Shown: piece by piece, positions 7,959 to 13,262 of the stretch
How positions within the stretch are numbered: position 1 is the stretch's first letter
Layout of the letters: the number at the start of each line of letters is the position of its first letter
From: an uncultured Faecalibacterium sp.
Lineage (GTDB): Bacteria > Bacillota > Clostridia > Oscillospirales > Ruminococcaceae
Reading direction: 5' to 3'
DNA length: 18,659 nt
Assembly (NCBI GenBank): GCA_934548045.1
Contig: CAKTEM010000028.1
Location: forward strand, 1 to 18,659
The notes under the pieces: model-generated
The model's input: only the letters and a program-made list of their open reading frames with translations
Databases searched by the model: none
Told to the model about the DNA's origin: nothing
Made by a program: the position numbers and the translations under genes

Positions 7959-8483
7959 TTACTCAATATCTTTCCGGAACGTCAGATTCACAAATTCCTG
8001 TCCATTCTCGCCACGGCGGAATGTTCCATTTTCAGTACCGGTAAATCCAAGTGCGTGCATCACGCCGCAGGAGCCTGCGTTCTCCGCCGCAACATCAGCC
8101 GTAAATTTCTTCACACCGCTCTTCCTGCCAAACTCGACCAGCGCGCCGACCATCTCTTTTGCATAGCCTTTCCGCCAGCAGGTCGGATGGATACAGTAGC
8201 CGATATCCCAGTGTTTTCCGTCCTCTTCGACCACCGCACAACAGGTTCCGACCGGCTGACCGGTCACTTTATCCTCTGCAATTATATAGTAGCAGTCCTC
8301 GCTGTCGCTCAGATGACGAAGCAGTTCCATATAAGAATTCAAATCTTCGATTTCATCCAGCGGTGGGTCGCTGAGATATTTGCCGGTTACCGGGTCACCC
8401 CAGATGCAAATCGCAAAGCCTGCGTCCTTGGCTTCCATCGGCCGCAAGCGCAGACGAGCCGTTTCAAATGATTCAAAAAGCAT
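7959..8483 (-). CDS. GNAT-family N-acetyltransferase (RimJ/RimL-like)
   Basis: This cytoplasmic acetyl-CoA-dependent acyltransferase has an unknown substrate. The N-terminus ETARLRLRPMEAKDA is the typical RimJ/RimL-type opening. PVGTCCAVVEEDGKHWDIGYCIHPTCWRKGYAKEM covers motif A/B, with WRKGYA corresponding to the R/Q-x-x-G-x-A acetyl-CoA pyrophosphate loop. FTADVAAENAGSCGVMHALGF is the usual late motif (N-xx-S-xx-V-xx-xLGF). The start is set at ATG 8481-8483 (174 aa). The ATG two codons upstream lies only 1 nt from AGGAGG (8491-8496), whereas 8483 lies 7 nt from it. It has its own promoter and is followed by the inverted-repeat element at 7826-7945. Confidence 0.9.
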   Translation of the reverse strand: MLFESFETARLRLRPMEAKDAGFAICIWGDPVTGKYLSDPPLDEIEDLNSYMELLRHLSDSEDCYYIIAEDKVTGQPVGTCCAVVEEDGKHWDIGYCIHPTCWRKGYAKEMVGALVEFGRKSGVKKFTADVAAENAGSCGVMHALGFTGTENGTFRRGENGQEFVNLTFRKDIE

Positions 8484-8506
8484 TGTCATCCCTCCTATAT
8501 GAACTG

Positions 8507-8535
8507 AGTATACTTTATTATCTCTTAAATTGCAA
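8507..8535 (-). promoter_or_regulatory. Promoter of the acetyltransferase gene
   Basis: On the minus strand TTGCAA (8530-8535) and TATACT (8507-8512) are 17 bp apart, followed by AGGAGG and the start codon. It diverges from the DUF3793 promoter at 8569; the two -35 boxes are about 33 bp apart. Confidence 0.75.
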
Positions 8536-8568
8536 TTTTTTCAATCGCCAACTTTTTTCAAAAAACAG

Positions 8569-8597
8569 TTGACAACTTCCCAAAGCTGTGATAAGAT
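8569..8597 (+). promoter_or_regulatory. Strong promoter of the DUF3793 gene
   Basis: A consensus TTGACA (8569-8574), a 17-bp spacer and TAAGAT (8592-8597) are present. The predicted start, about 8604, falls against the dyad at 8606-8621, so a bound repressor would block initiation. The transcript would carry a 165-nt leader before the ribosome site. Confidence 0.82.
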
Positions 8598-8605
8598 ACA
8601 GTCAC

Positions 8606-8621
8606 GTTAGAGATAGCTAAC
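8606..8621. promoter_or_regulatory. Putative DtxR-family operator 1 (DUF3793 promoter)
   Basis: GTTAGAGATAGCTAAC is a perfect GTTAG-N6-CTAAC dyad directly over the predicted transcription start. The same pattern recurs at 8678-8693 and, degenerate, upstream of feoA and the dtxR-like gene. The assignment to a DtxR-type iron/manganese repressor is an inference from motif and context. Confidence 0.6.
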
Positions 8622-8627
8622 CGACAG

Positions 8628-8670
8628 GCGGCAGGAGCCCAGCAGGTTCCATGAGCCGCTTCCTTTTAAG
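8628..8670 (+). promoter_or_regulatory. Leader hairpin, possible attenuator
   Basis: GCGGC (8628-8632) pairs with GCCGC (8655-8659), and inside it GGAGCC (8634-8639) pairs with GGTTCC (8645-8650) around loop CAGCA. A pyrimidine/T-rich stretch TTCCTTTT follows (8660-8667), which is terminator-like but weak. It does not match a riboswitch class I know. Confidence 0.4.
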
Positions 8671-8673
8671 TGT

Positions 8674-8692
8674 TTTGGTTAGGCTTATCTAA
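8674..8692. promoter_or_regulatory. Putative DtxR/IdeR-type iron box (operator 2)
   Basis: TTTGGTTAGGCTTATCTAA matches the classical actinobacterial DtxR/IdeR consensus TTAGGTTAGSCTAACCTAA at 16 of 19 positions by eye. It includes the GTTAG-N6-CTAAC dyad (8678-8693). It lies in the leader about 70 nt after the predicted start and could act as a roadblock or with operator 1. Confidence 0.62.
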
Positions 8693-8768
8693 CTTCCATT
8701 TTGCATAAGACAGCTTCTCTTGGGAACGCTATCTTAAATACTTATCGGGTAAACGGAGGGAACCGGCC

Positions 8769-9347
8769 ATGGAGCGCAATTTTGAAACGGTCATGATCGA
8801 GCAATGCTCGCCGGTGCTGGCCGGTCTGAAACCTGCCGGATTGTTCCGCTACGAGACGAGCGACAGTTCTGACCTCGCAAAGCGTGTCCGCAGCTGGAAC
8901 GCTCAACTGTCCGGCAAGGGCCTGCGCGTCGAAGTCCTCAAGGGCTGCGTCCGCACCCATCGGTATCTGGTCTACGTTTACCGCGAATCCCGTCTTCGCG
9001 CAGTTCTGGCCGAGCGTTCAGTCCGGGAGTTTCTGGCACAGGAGGGCTACGCCCTTCCGGCTTCTCCCGACGATTACAGTACGCTCATCCGCCAGCTTTC
9101 GCGGCGGCTCTGTTGCGCAGCCGATTTTCCGCATGAAATTGGCGTATTTCTGGGCTATCCCCTGACCGACGTTGTGGGATTTATCCAGAATCAGGGGCGC
9201 AATTTCACCTGCTGCGGCTGCTGGAAAGCTTATGGCGATCCGGAAACAGCCCGTCGGCACTTTGCCCAATTAAATAAGTGTACCGCCGTCTATCTCCGTC
9301 TGTTTCATAGCGGTACACCCATCACCCGTCTTGCTGTGGCGGCTTAA
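8769..9347 (+). CDS. DUF3793 family protein, probable iron-responsive
   Basis: This 192-aa protein belongs to the clostridial DUF3793 family, whose function is not established. Family features visible are an N-terminal segment with CSPVLAGLKPAGLFRY (13-28), the HEIGVFLGYPLTDVVGFIQN core (122-141), NFTCCGCWKAYGD (145-157) with three clustered cysteines, and NKCTAVY (169-175). There is no signal peptide or TM helix, so it is cytosolic. The ribosome site GGAGGG (8756-8761) is 7 nt before ATG 8769. The gene stands alone behind a strong promoter with two putative iron boxes, directly upstream of feo. This fits the recurring association of DUF3793 with iron or flavodoxin genes, as I recall it. An Fe-sparing or metal-handling role is a guess. 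Confidence 0.88.
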   Translation: MERNFETVMIEQCSPVLAGLKPAGLFRYETSDSSDLAKRVRSWNAQLSGKGLRVEVLKGCVRTHRYLVYVYRESRLRAVLAERSVREFLAQEGYALPASPDDYSTLIRQLSRRLCCAADFPHEIGVFLGYPLTDVVGFIQNQGRNFTCCGCWKAYGDPETARRHFAQLNKCTAVYLRLFHSGTPITRLAVAA

Positions 9348-9388
9348 CCTTTGACATTCACTTCAAATACTCTCTTTTTATCCTGGCA

Positions 9389-9416
9389 CCCACTGGACAC
9401 CTCCATGTCCGGTGGG
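9389..9416 (+). terminator. Hairpin after the DUF3793 gene
   Basis: An 11-bp stem is formed by CCCACTGGACA (9389-9399) and TGTCCGGTGGG (9406-9416) with one G-U and a 6-nt loop. The T-rich CCTCCTTTT comes only 8 nt later, so it is a moderate terminator at best. It may act together with the next hairpin. Confidence 0.5.
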
Positions 9417-9432
9417 GAGAAATCCTCCTTTT

Positions 9433-9488
9433 GACACGCGGCCGCCCGATGTAGAATGACCACTGCATCGGGCGGCTGTGTCATTCTA
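9433..9488 (+). terminator. GC-rich terminator-like hairpin with loop complementary to its own 3' flank
   Basis: GACAC (9433-9437) plus GCCGCCCGATG (9441-9451) pair with CATCGGGCGGC (9466-9476) plus GTGTC (9478-9482). The loop begins with TAGAATGAC (9452-9460), an exact complement of GTCATTCTA (9480-9488), so two mutually exclusive folds exist. The 3' tail is only weakly T-rich. Confidence 0.55.
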
Positions 9489-9663
9489 TAGGTTACATTC
9501 TGTTTTCAGACAGTGAATTTCGCGCGTTTTCCCCTCGATGAATGAAAACTCTTCAGTCTTTACTTCACGCAGTTTGTTTGTTACAACTGTCCAAATTTCG
9601 TCCGAAAATTGTGTCAAGTTTCTGTTTGTTTCTCTAAACTAACTTTTAATTATGAAAAAACTA
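9489..9663. other. AT-rich non-coding region upstream of feo
   Basis: This completes the 420-nt gap between the DUF3793 gene and feoA. I see no ORF with a ribosome site and no RNA gene. The only notable element is GTTTCTCTAAACTAAC (9628-9643), which keeps the CTAAC right half and N6 spacing of the putative iron boxes but has a poor left half. Confidence 0.5.
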
Positions 9664-9691
9664 TTGACAAACAAGGGTTAGTGAGTATAAA
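9664..9691 (+). promoter_or_regulatory. feo operon promoter
   Basis: A consensus TTGACA (9664-9669), a 16-bp spacer and TATAAA (9686-9691) are present. The predicted start is about 9698. The left half-site GTTAG of the putative operator lies in the spacer, so repressor and RNA polymerase would compete. Confidence 0.82.
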
Positions 9692-9722
9692 CTATCCACG
9701 CTGATAGTTGCCGCTGACTAAC
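9677..9722. promoter_or_regulatory. Nested palindromic operator of the feo operon
   Basis: Four 6-bp half-sites are arranged symmetrically: GTTAGT (9677), ACTATC (9691), GATAGT (9703) and ACTAAC (9717). The outer pair and the inner pair are each perfect inverted repeats about one centre near 9699-9700, which coincides with the expected transcription start. The outer GTTAG and CTAAC match the iron-box half-sites at 8606-8693. Probable binding of two repressor dimers is inferred. Confidence 0.6.
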
Positions 9723-9769
9723 TGTCACAGGCATCTGTACAGACATCAATGCAGGGAGTTGAATGATAT

Positions 9770-9985
9770 ATGATGCCTTTAACAATGGCAAAGGCAGGCG
9801 AGACTGTCACGATCGGTAAGATCACCGGCAAGGACGAGGTGCGTCAGCATCTGGCAGAGCTGGGCTTTGTCGTCGGCAGCGAAGTCACTGTCGTCAACGA
9901 AATTTCTGGCAACCTGATCTTGCAGGTCAAGGCAAGCCGCATCGCTCTGGACAAGACGATGGCAAACCGCATTATGATTTCTTGA
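9770..9985 (+). CDS. feoA: FeoA-domain protein 1 (ferrous iron transport accessory)
   Basis: FeoA is a small cytosolic SH3-like beta-barrel that assists FeoB. The 71-aa product has the family pattern MPLTMAKAGETVTIGKITGK at the N-terminus, then HLAELGFVVGSEVTVV (the L-x-x-LGF/M-x-x-G turn), SGNLILQV and SRIALDKTMANRIMI. The ATG at 9770 (next in-frame ATG 9773) lies 11 nt after AGGGAG; an out-of-frame ATG at 9763 sits closer but opens no gene. It is first in the feo operon, 93 nt before a second, non-identical feoA. Confidence 0.93.
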   Translation: MMPLTMAKAGETVTIGKITGKDEVRQHLAELGFVVGSEVTVVNEISGNLILQVKASRIALDKTMANRIMIS

Positions 9986-9994
9986 TTTTGGCTG

Positions 9995-10044
9995 AACAGC
10001 GTTCACGCGCTGTTTGAGAATGGCCGGTGAACCGAAGGCCATTC
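9995..10044 (+). promoter_or_regulatory. Two intercistronic hairpins between the feoA genes
   Basis: AACAGCG (9995-10001) pairs with CGCTGTT (10008-10014), and GAATGGCC (10018-10025) pairs with GGCCATTC (10037-10044), the latter with an inner CGGT/ACCG. Neither has a T-tract, so they look like mRNA processing or stability elements rather than terminators. Confidence 0.5.
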
Positions 10045-10078
10045 CGATAGTATAAGACAAGTAGAGGAGGATTTTTCA

Positions 10079-10300
10079 ATGAAGACTCTGAAAGACGTCA
10101 AGGTTGGCGAGACCGCTACGGTCGCTCGTCTGCATGGCGAGGGCCCGGTGAAACGCCGCATCATGGACATGGGTATCACCAAGGGTGTCCAGATCTACGT
10201 CCGCAAGGTCGCTCCGCTGGGCGACCCGATGGAGCTGACCGTGCGCAACTACGAGCTGAGCGTGCGCAAGGCCGACGCTGAAATGATCGAAGTGGTTTGA
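10079..10300 (+). CDS. feoA: FeoA-domain protein 2
   Basis: This is the second FeoA-type SH3-like protein, 73 aa. Characteristic segments are KVGETATVARLHGEGPVKRR, MDMGITKGVQIYVRKVAPLGDP and ELTVRNYELSVRKADAEMIEV; the G-D-P followed by E-x-x-V-R-x-Y-x-L-S-x-R-K pattern is the classical FeoA C-terminal half. It is closer to canonical FeoA than the upstream copy, which lacks the GDP-ME stretch. GAGGAGG (10064-10070) is well placed before ATG 10079. It is 25 nt from feoB and co-transcribed with it. Two FeoAs may act at different FeoB sites or as a hetero-oligomer; this is inference. Confidence 0.95.
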   Translation: MKTLKDVKVGETATVARLHGEGPVKRRIMDMGITKGVQIYVRKVAPLGDPMELTVRNYELSVRKADAEMIEVV

Positions 10301-10325
10301 TTCCAAAGAGAGGAAAGGACACGCA

Positions 10326-12527
10326 ATGAGTCTTAAAATTGCACTGGCCGGCAACCCGAACTGCGGTAAAACTACCCTGTTCAATGCACTGACCGGCTCC
10401 AACCAGTACGTCGGCAACTGGCCCGGCGTTACCGTCGAGAAGAAGGAAGGCAAGCTGAAGGGCGCATCTGACGTCATCATTCAGGACCTGCCCGGTATCT
10501 ATTCTCTGTCTCCGTACACTCTGGAAGAGGTCGTCGCTCGCAGCTACCTAGTCAGCGAGAAGCCCGATGCCATCCTGAACATCATTGATGGTACCAACAT
10601 CGAGCGTAACCTGTACCTGACCACCCAGCTGATCGAGTTGGGCATCCCCGTTGTCATGGCTGTCAACATGATCGATCTGGTCCGCAAGAACGGCGACAAG
10701 ATCGACTTGAAGAAGCTGAGTGCAGAGCTGGGCTGCCAGGCAGTCGAGATCAGCGCACTGAAGAACGAAGGCAGCGAGAAGGCTGCTCAGATGGCTGTCG
10801 CCGCTGCAAAGGCTGGCAAGGCTGTTGAGCTGCCCCACGTCTTCACCGGCAGTGTCGAGCATGCTATCGCTCACATCGAAGAGTCCATTCAGGGCAAGGT
10901 CGATGACCGCTTCCTGCGCTGGTATGCTGTCAAGCTGTTCGAGCGCGACGACAAGGTTCAGGCTGAGCTGAAGCTCGACAAGAGCCTGCTCGACCACATC
11001 GACCAGCACATCAAGGACTGCGAGGCTGAGATGGACGATGACGCAGAGAGCATCATCACCAACCAGCGTTACGCTTACATCAACACCGTCGTTTCCAAGG
11101 CAGTCAAGAAGAAAGCTCGCGTTGAGAACCTGACTGTTTCCGATAAGATCGACCAGATCGTCACCAACCGTGTGCTGGCTCTGCCGATCTTCGCTCTGAT
11201 CATGATCCTGATGTACTCTCTGTCGATGGGTACTTCCATTGCGGACGGCGGCTGGTCGATCGGCTCCTTCGCGACTGACTGGACCAACGATGTCCTGTTC
11301 GGTGAGATCGTTCCGAACGCACTGGGCGGCTTCCTCGAGAGCATCGGTGTTGCTGACTGGCTGTACGGTCTGATCATGGACGGTATCGTTGCAGGTGTCG
11401 GCGCAGTTCTGGGCTTCGTTCCTCAGATGCTGGTCCTGTTCTTCCTGCTGTCCATCCTCGAGGATGTAGGTTACATGTCTCGTGTTGCTTTCATCATGGA
11501 CCGTATCTTCCGCAAGTTCGGTCTGTCTGGTAAGAGCTTCATCCCCGTTCTGGTCGGCACCGGCTGCGGTGTTCCGGGCGTCATGGCTTCTCGTACCATT
11601 GAAAACGAGCGTGACCGCCGTATGACCATCATGACCACCTGCTTCATCCCCTGCGGCGCAAAGATGCCCATCATCGGCCTGATCGCAGGTGCAATGTTCG
11701 GTGGTTCTTCGCTGGTCGCTGTCTCTGCTTACTTCATCGGCATGGCCGCTATCATCTGCTCTGGTATCATCCTGAAGAAGACCAAGATCTTCGCAGGTGA
11801 CCCGGCTCCGTTCGTTATGGAGCTGCCTGCATACCACGTTCCTGCTTGGGGCAACGTCTTCCGTGCTACTTGGGAGCGCGGCTGGTCCTTCATCAAGCGT
11901 GCTGGCTCTGTCATTCTGCTGGCTACTGTCGTTCTGTGGTTCCTGCAGGGCTTCGGCTTTGAGAACGGCGTCTTCGGCATGGTCGAGGATCAGGACAATT
12001 CTGTTCTGGCCGCTATCGCAACCAAGATCGCATGGATCTTCGCACCTCTGGGCTTCGGCAACTGGCGTGCTACTGTTGCTTCCGTCTCCGGCCTGATTGC
12101 AAAGGAGAATGTCGTTGGCACCTTCGGCGTCCTGTATCACTTCGCTGGCGAAGAGCTGTCTGAGAACGGTGATGAGATCTGGAGCCTGGTTGCTCAGGAT
12201 TACACCGCTCTGTCTGCTTACGCTTTCATGATCTTCAACCTGCTGTGCGCTCCCTGCTTCGCTGCTATGGGTGCTATCAAGCGTGAGATGAACAACGGCA
12301 AGTGGACCGCCATCGCCATCGGCTATATGTGCGCACTGGCTTACTGCTCTGCTTTGGTCGTGTACCAGATCGGCGGCCTGATCACCGGTGAGGTCGGCTT
12401 CAACTTCTTCACCGTCGTTGCAATTGCCATCTTCGCAGCGTTCCTGTACCTGATGTTCCGTCCTAACAAGTATGCGAACGACAACGAGGTCAAGATCGAC
12501 GTTTCCAAGATCACCGCAAACAAGTAA
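10326..12527 (+). CDS. feoB: Ferrous iron transport protein B
   Basis: FeoB is the GTP-dependent Fe2+ importer of the cytoplasmic membrane. The 733-aa product has an N-terminal G domain: G1 GNPNCGKT (9-16), the switch region GNWPGVTVEKKEG, G3 DLPG (about 55-58), and G4 NMID (114-117), the usual FeoB variant of NKxD. A helical GDI-like domain (about 180-275) follows, then the membrane part (about 280-715). Both Gate motifs are present, with VGTGCGVPGVM around 410-420 (C414) and CFIPCGAKMPI around 439-449 (two cysteines), the residues implicated in Fe2+ passage. The full length fits the family. AGAGGAAAGG precedes ATG 10326. Codon use is strongly biased (GCT, GTT, CTG), suggesting high expression. 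A very long antisense frame here is a codon-bias shadow. Confidence 0.98.
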   Translation: MSLKIALAGNPNCGKTTLFNALTGSNQYVGNWPGVTVEKKEGKLKGASDVIIQDLPGIYSLSPYTLEEVVARSYLVSEKPDAILNIIDGTNIERNLYLTTQLIELGIPVVMAVNMIDLVRKNGDKIDLKKLSAELGCQAVEISALKNEGSEKAAQMAVAAAKAGKAVELPHVFTGSVEHAIAHIEESIQGKVDDRFLRWYAVKLFERDDKVQAELKLDKSLLDHIDQHIKDCEAEMDDDAESIITNQRYAYINTVVSKAVKKKARVENLTVSDKIDQIVTNRVLALPIFALIMILMYSLSMGTSIADGGWSIGSFATDWTNDVLFGEIVPNALGGFLESIGVADWLYGLIMDGIVAGVGAVLGFVPQMLVLFFLLSILEDVGYMSRVAFIMDRIFRKFGLSGKSFIPVLVGTGCGVPGVMASRTIENERDRRMTIMTTCFIPCGAKMPIIGLIAGAMFGGSSLVAVSAYFIGMAAIICSGIILKKTKIFAGDPAPFVMELPAYHVPAWGNVFRATWERGWSFIKRAGSVILLATVVLWFLQGFGFENGVFGMVEDQDNSVLAAIATKIAWIFAPLGFGNWRATVASVSGLIAKENVVGTFGVLYHFAGEELSENGDEIWSLVAQDYTALSAYAFMIFNLLCAPCFAAMGAIKREMNNGKWTAIAIGYMCALAYCSALVVYQIGGLITGEVGFNFFTVVAIAIFAAFLYLMFRPNKYANDNEVKIDVSKITANK

Positions 12528-12561
12528 AATGTTTTTCAAGTGCTGAGAGGAGTGCTTCTCT

Positions 12562-12738
12562 ATGATGGAATTTCTTGCGACGAACTTTAATCTTCCGACC
12601 ATTATCGTCGGTGCGATCGTGTTTGGTCTCGTGGGCTATATCACCTGGCACTCTCACAAGCACGGCGGCGGTTGTGGCGGCTGTGGAGAAGGCGGTGGCT
12701 GTAATGGGAATTGCGGCGGCTGCGGTGGTTGCCACTAA
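12562..12738 (+). CDS. FeoB-associated Cys-rich membrane protein
   Basis: This 58-aa gene is below usual ORF cut-offs. One TM helix (about 12-29, LPTIIVGAIVFGLVGYITW) is followed by a His/Gly/Cys tail from about residue 30 to 58: HSHKH, then six cysteines (C38, C41, C47, C51, C54, C57) in CGGC, CNGNC and CGGC spacing, ending in His. This matches the FeoB-associated Cys-rich membrane protein family, proposed to take the place of FeoC or to receive Fe2+ at the membrane. GAGAGGAG (12545-12552) precedes the tandem ATGs at 12562 and 12565. It is 34 nt after feoB and is the last gene before a strong terminator. Confidence 0.9.
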   Translation: MMEFLATNFNLPTIIVGAIVFGLVGYITWHSHKHGGGCGGCGEGGGCNGNCGGCGGCH

Positions 12739-12757
12739 GCGTTAAATCAAAACCGCA

Positions 12758-12798
12758 GGGCGCAGGTCGAGGCAGAAAATCGGCCTGCGCCCTTTTTT
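12758..12798 (+). terminator. Terminator of the feo operon
   Basis: A 9-bp perfect GC stem is formed by GGGCGCAGG (12758-12766) and CCTGCGCCC (12784-12792), with an inner CGA/TCG extension, followed at once by T6 (12793-12798). It is a strong Rho-independent terminator and separates feo from the dtxR operon. Confidence 0.93.
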
Positions 12799-12810
12799 AA
12801 AATGGAAAAA

Positions 12811-12826
12811 GTTAGCATTGGATAAC
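12811..12826. promoter_or_regulatory. Degenerate iron-box-like dyad before the dtxR-like gene
   Basis: GTTAGCATTGGATAAC has the same 5-6-5 layout as the DUF3793 operators, with 9 of 10 half-site bases matching GTTAG-N6-CTAAC. It lies about 26 nt before the dtxR-like start codon, where autoregulation would be expected. No strong -35/-10 pair was found around it; GATAAC within it could be a weak -10. Confidence 0.5.
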
Positions 12827-12851
12827 ACAAAAACAGAAAGAGAGTGATACT

Positions 12852-13262
12852 ATGGAACTGACGTCGGCGCACCTGCGCTATCTGCTGGCGATCTACGAAG
12901 TGTCGCAGACCCATCTGGACATCAGCTCCCGGAGCATCGCCGAAAAGCTGGGCGTCACCAAGCCCTCGGTGGTGCGGATCATGAACCTGCTGATGGAGCG
13001 CGGCATGATCGTGAAAGAACACTACGGCAAAATTTACCTGACCGACCGCGGCATCTTTGTCGCGAAAGAGGTCAACGCTCAATTGAAGGCGGTGTTGGAA
13101 CATTTTCCGCCGGTCAGCATTGAGCTGACGGACGAGGAAAAGCTGACCGCTGCTCTTGCGCTGACCGCTGCCCTGCCCGAACGCGCCTTTACCGGCGAGT
13201 ATGACCGTCTGTTCGGCGAGTACGAACCAGACGAGGAATTTGAAATGGAGAAAGCCCAGTGA
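12852..13262 (+). CDS. DtxR/MntR-family metal-dependent repressor, atypical C-terminus
   Basis: This 136-aa winged-helix regulator is of the DtxR/MntR type and is probably the local iron- or manganese-responsive repressor. Residues 3-67 carry the wHTH: LRYLLAIYEV, then SSRSIAEKLGVTKPSVVRIM (25-44) as helix-turn-helix, and the wing KEHYGKIYLTDRG (55-67), all typical. The C-terminal half is not typical: the RHxLLExFL and EH metal-ligand segments of DtxR/MntR are absent, replaced by KAVLEHFPPVSIELTDEEKL and an Asp/Glu-rich end. By alignment to B. subtilis MntR, D8 and E11 correspond to R9 and L12. Its stop overlaps the next start (GTGA). The ribosome site is AGAGAG before ATG 12852. Confidence 0.87.
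   Translation: MELTSAHLRYLLAIYEVSQTHLDISSRSIAEKLGVTKPSVVRIMNLLMERGMIVKEHYGKIYLTDRGIFVAKEVNAQLKAVLEHFPPVSIELTDEEKLTAALALTAALPERAFTGEYDRLFGEYEPDEEFEMEKAQ

Noticed and set aside
8604..8768. Known riboswitch in the DUF3793 leader
   Set aside because: The hairpins do not match the cores of any metal or metabolite riboswitch I can recall, and the DtxR-type boxes give a simpler explanation.
9441..9488. Classical H-type pseudoknot
   Set aside because: Both helices are perfect, but an 11-bp helix cannot be bridged by the 3-nt connector, so simultaneous folding is unlikely. Alternative folds are more plausible.
10548..12602. Minus-strand open frame of 684 codons opposite feoB
   Set aside because: Its composition is rich in D, Q, H and V, typical of an antisense shadow. 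There is no ribosome site, and feoB on the plus strand is unmistakable.
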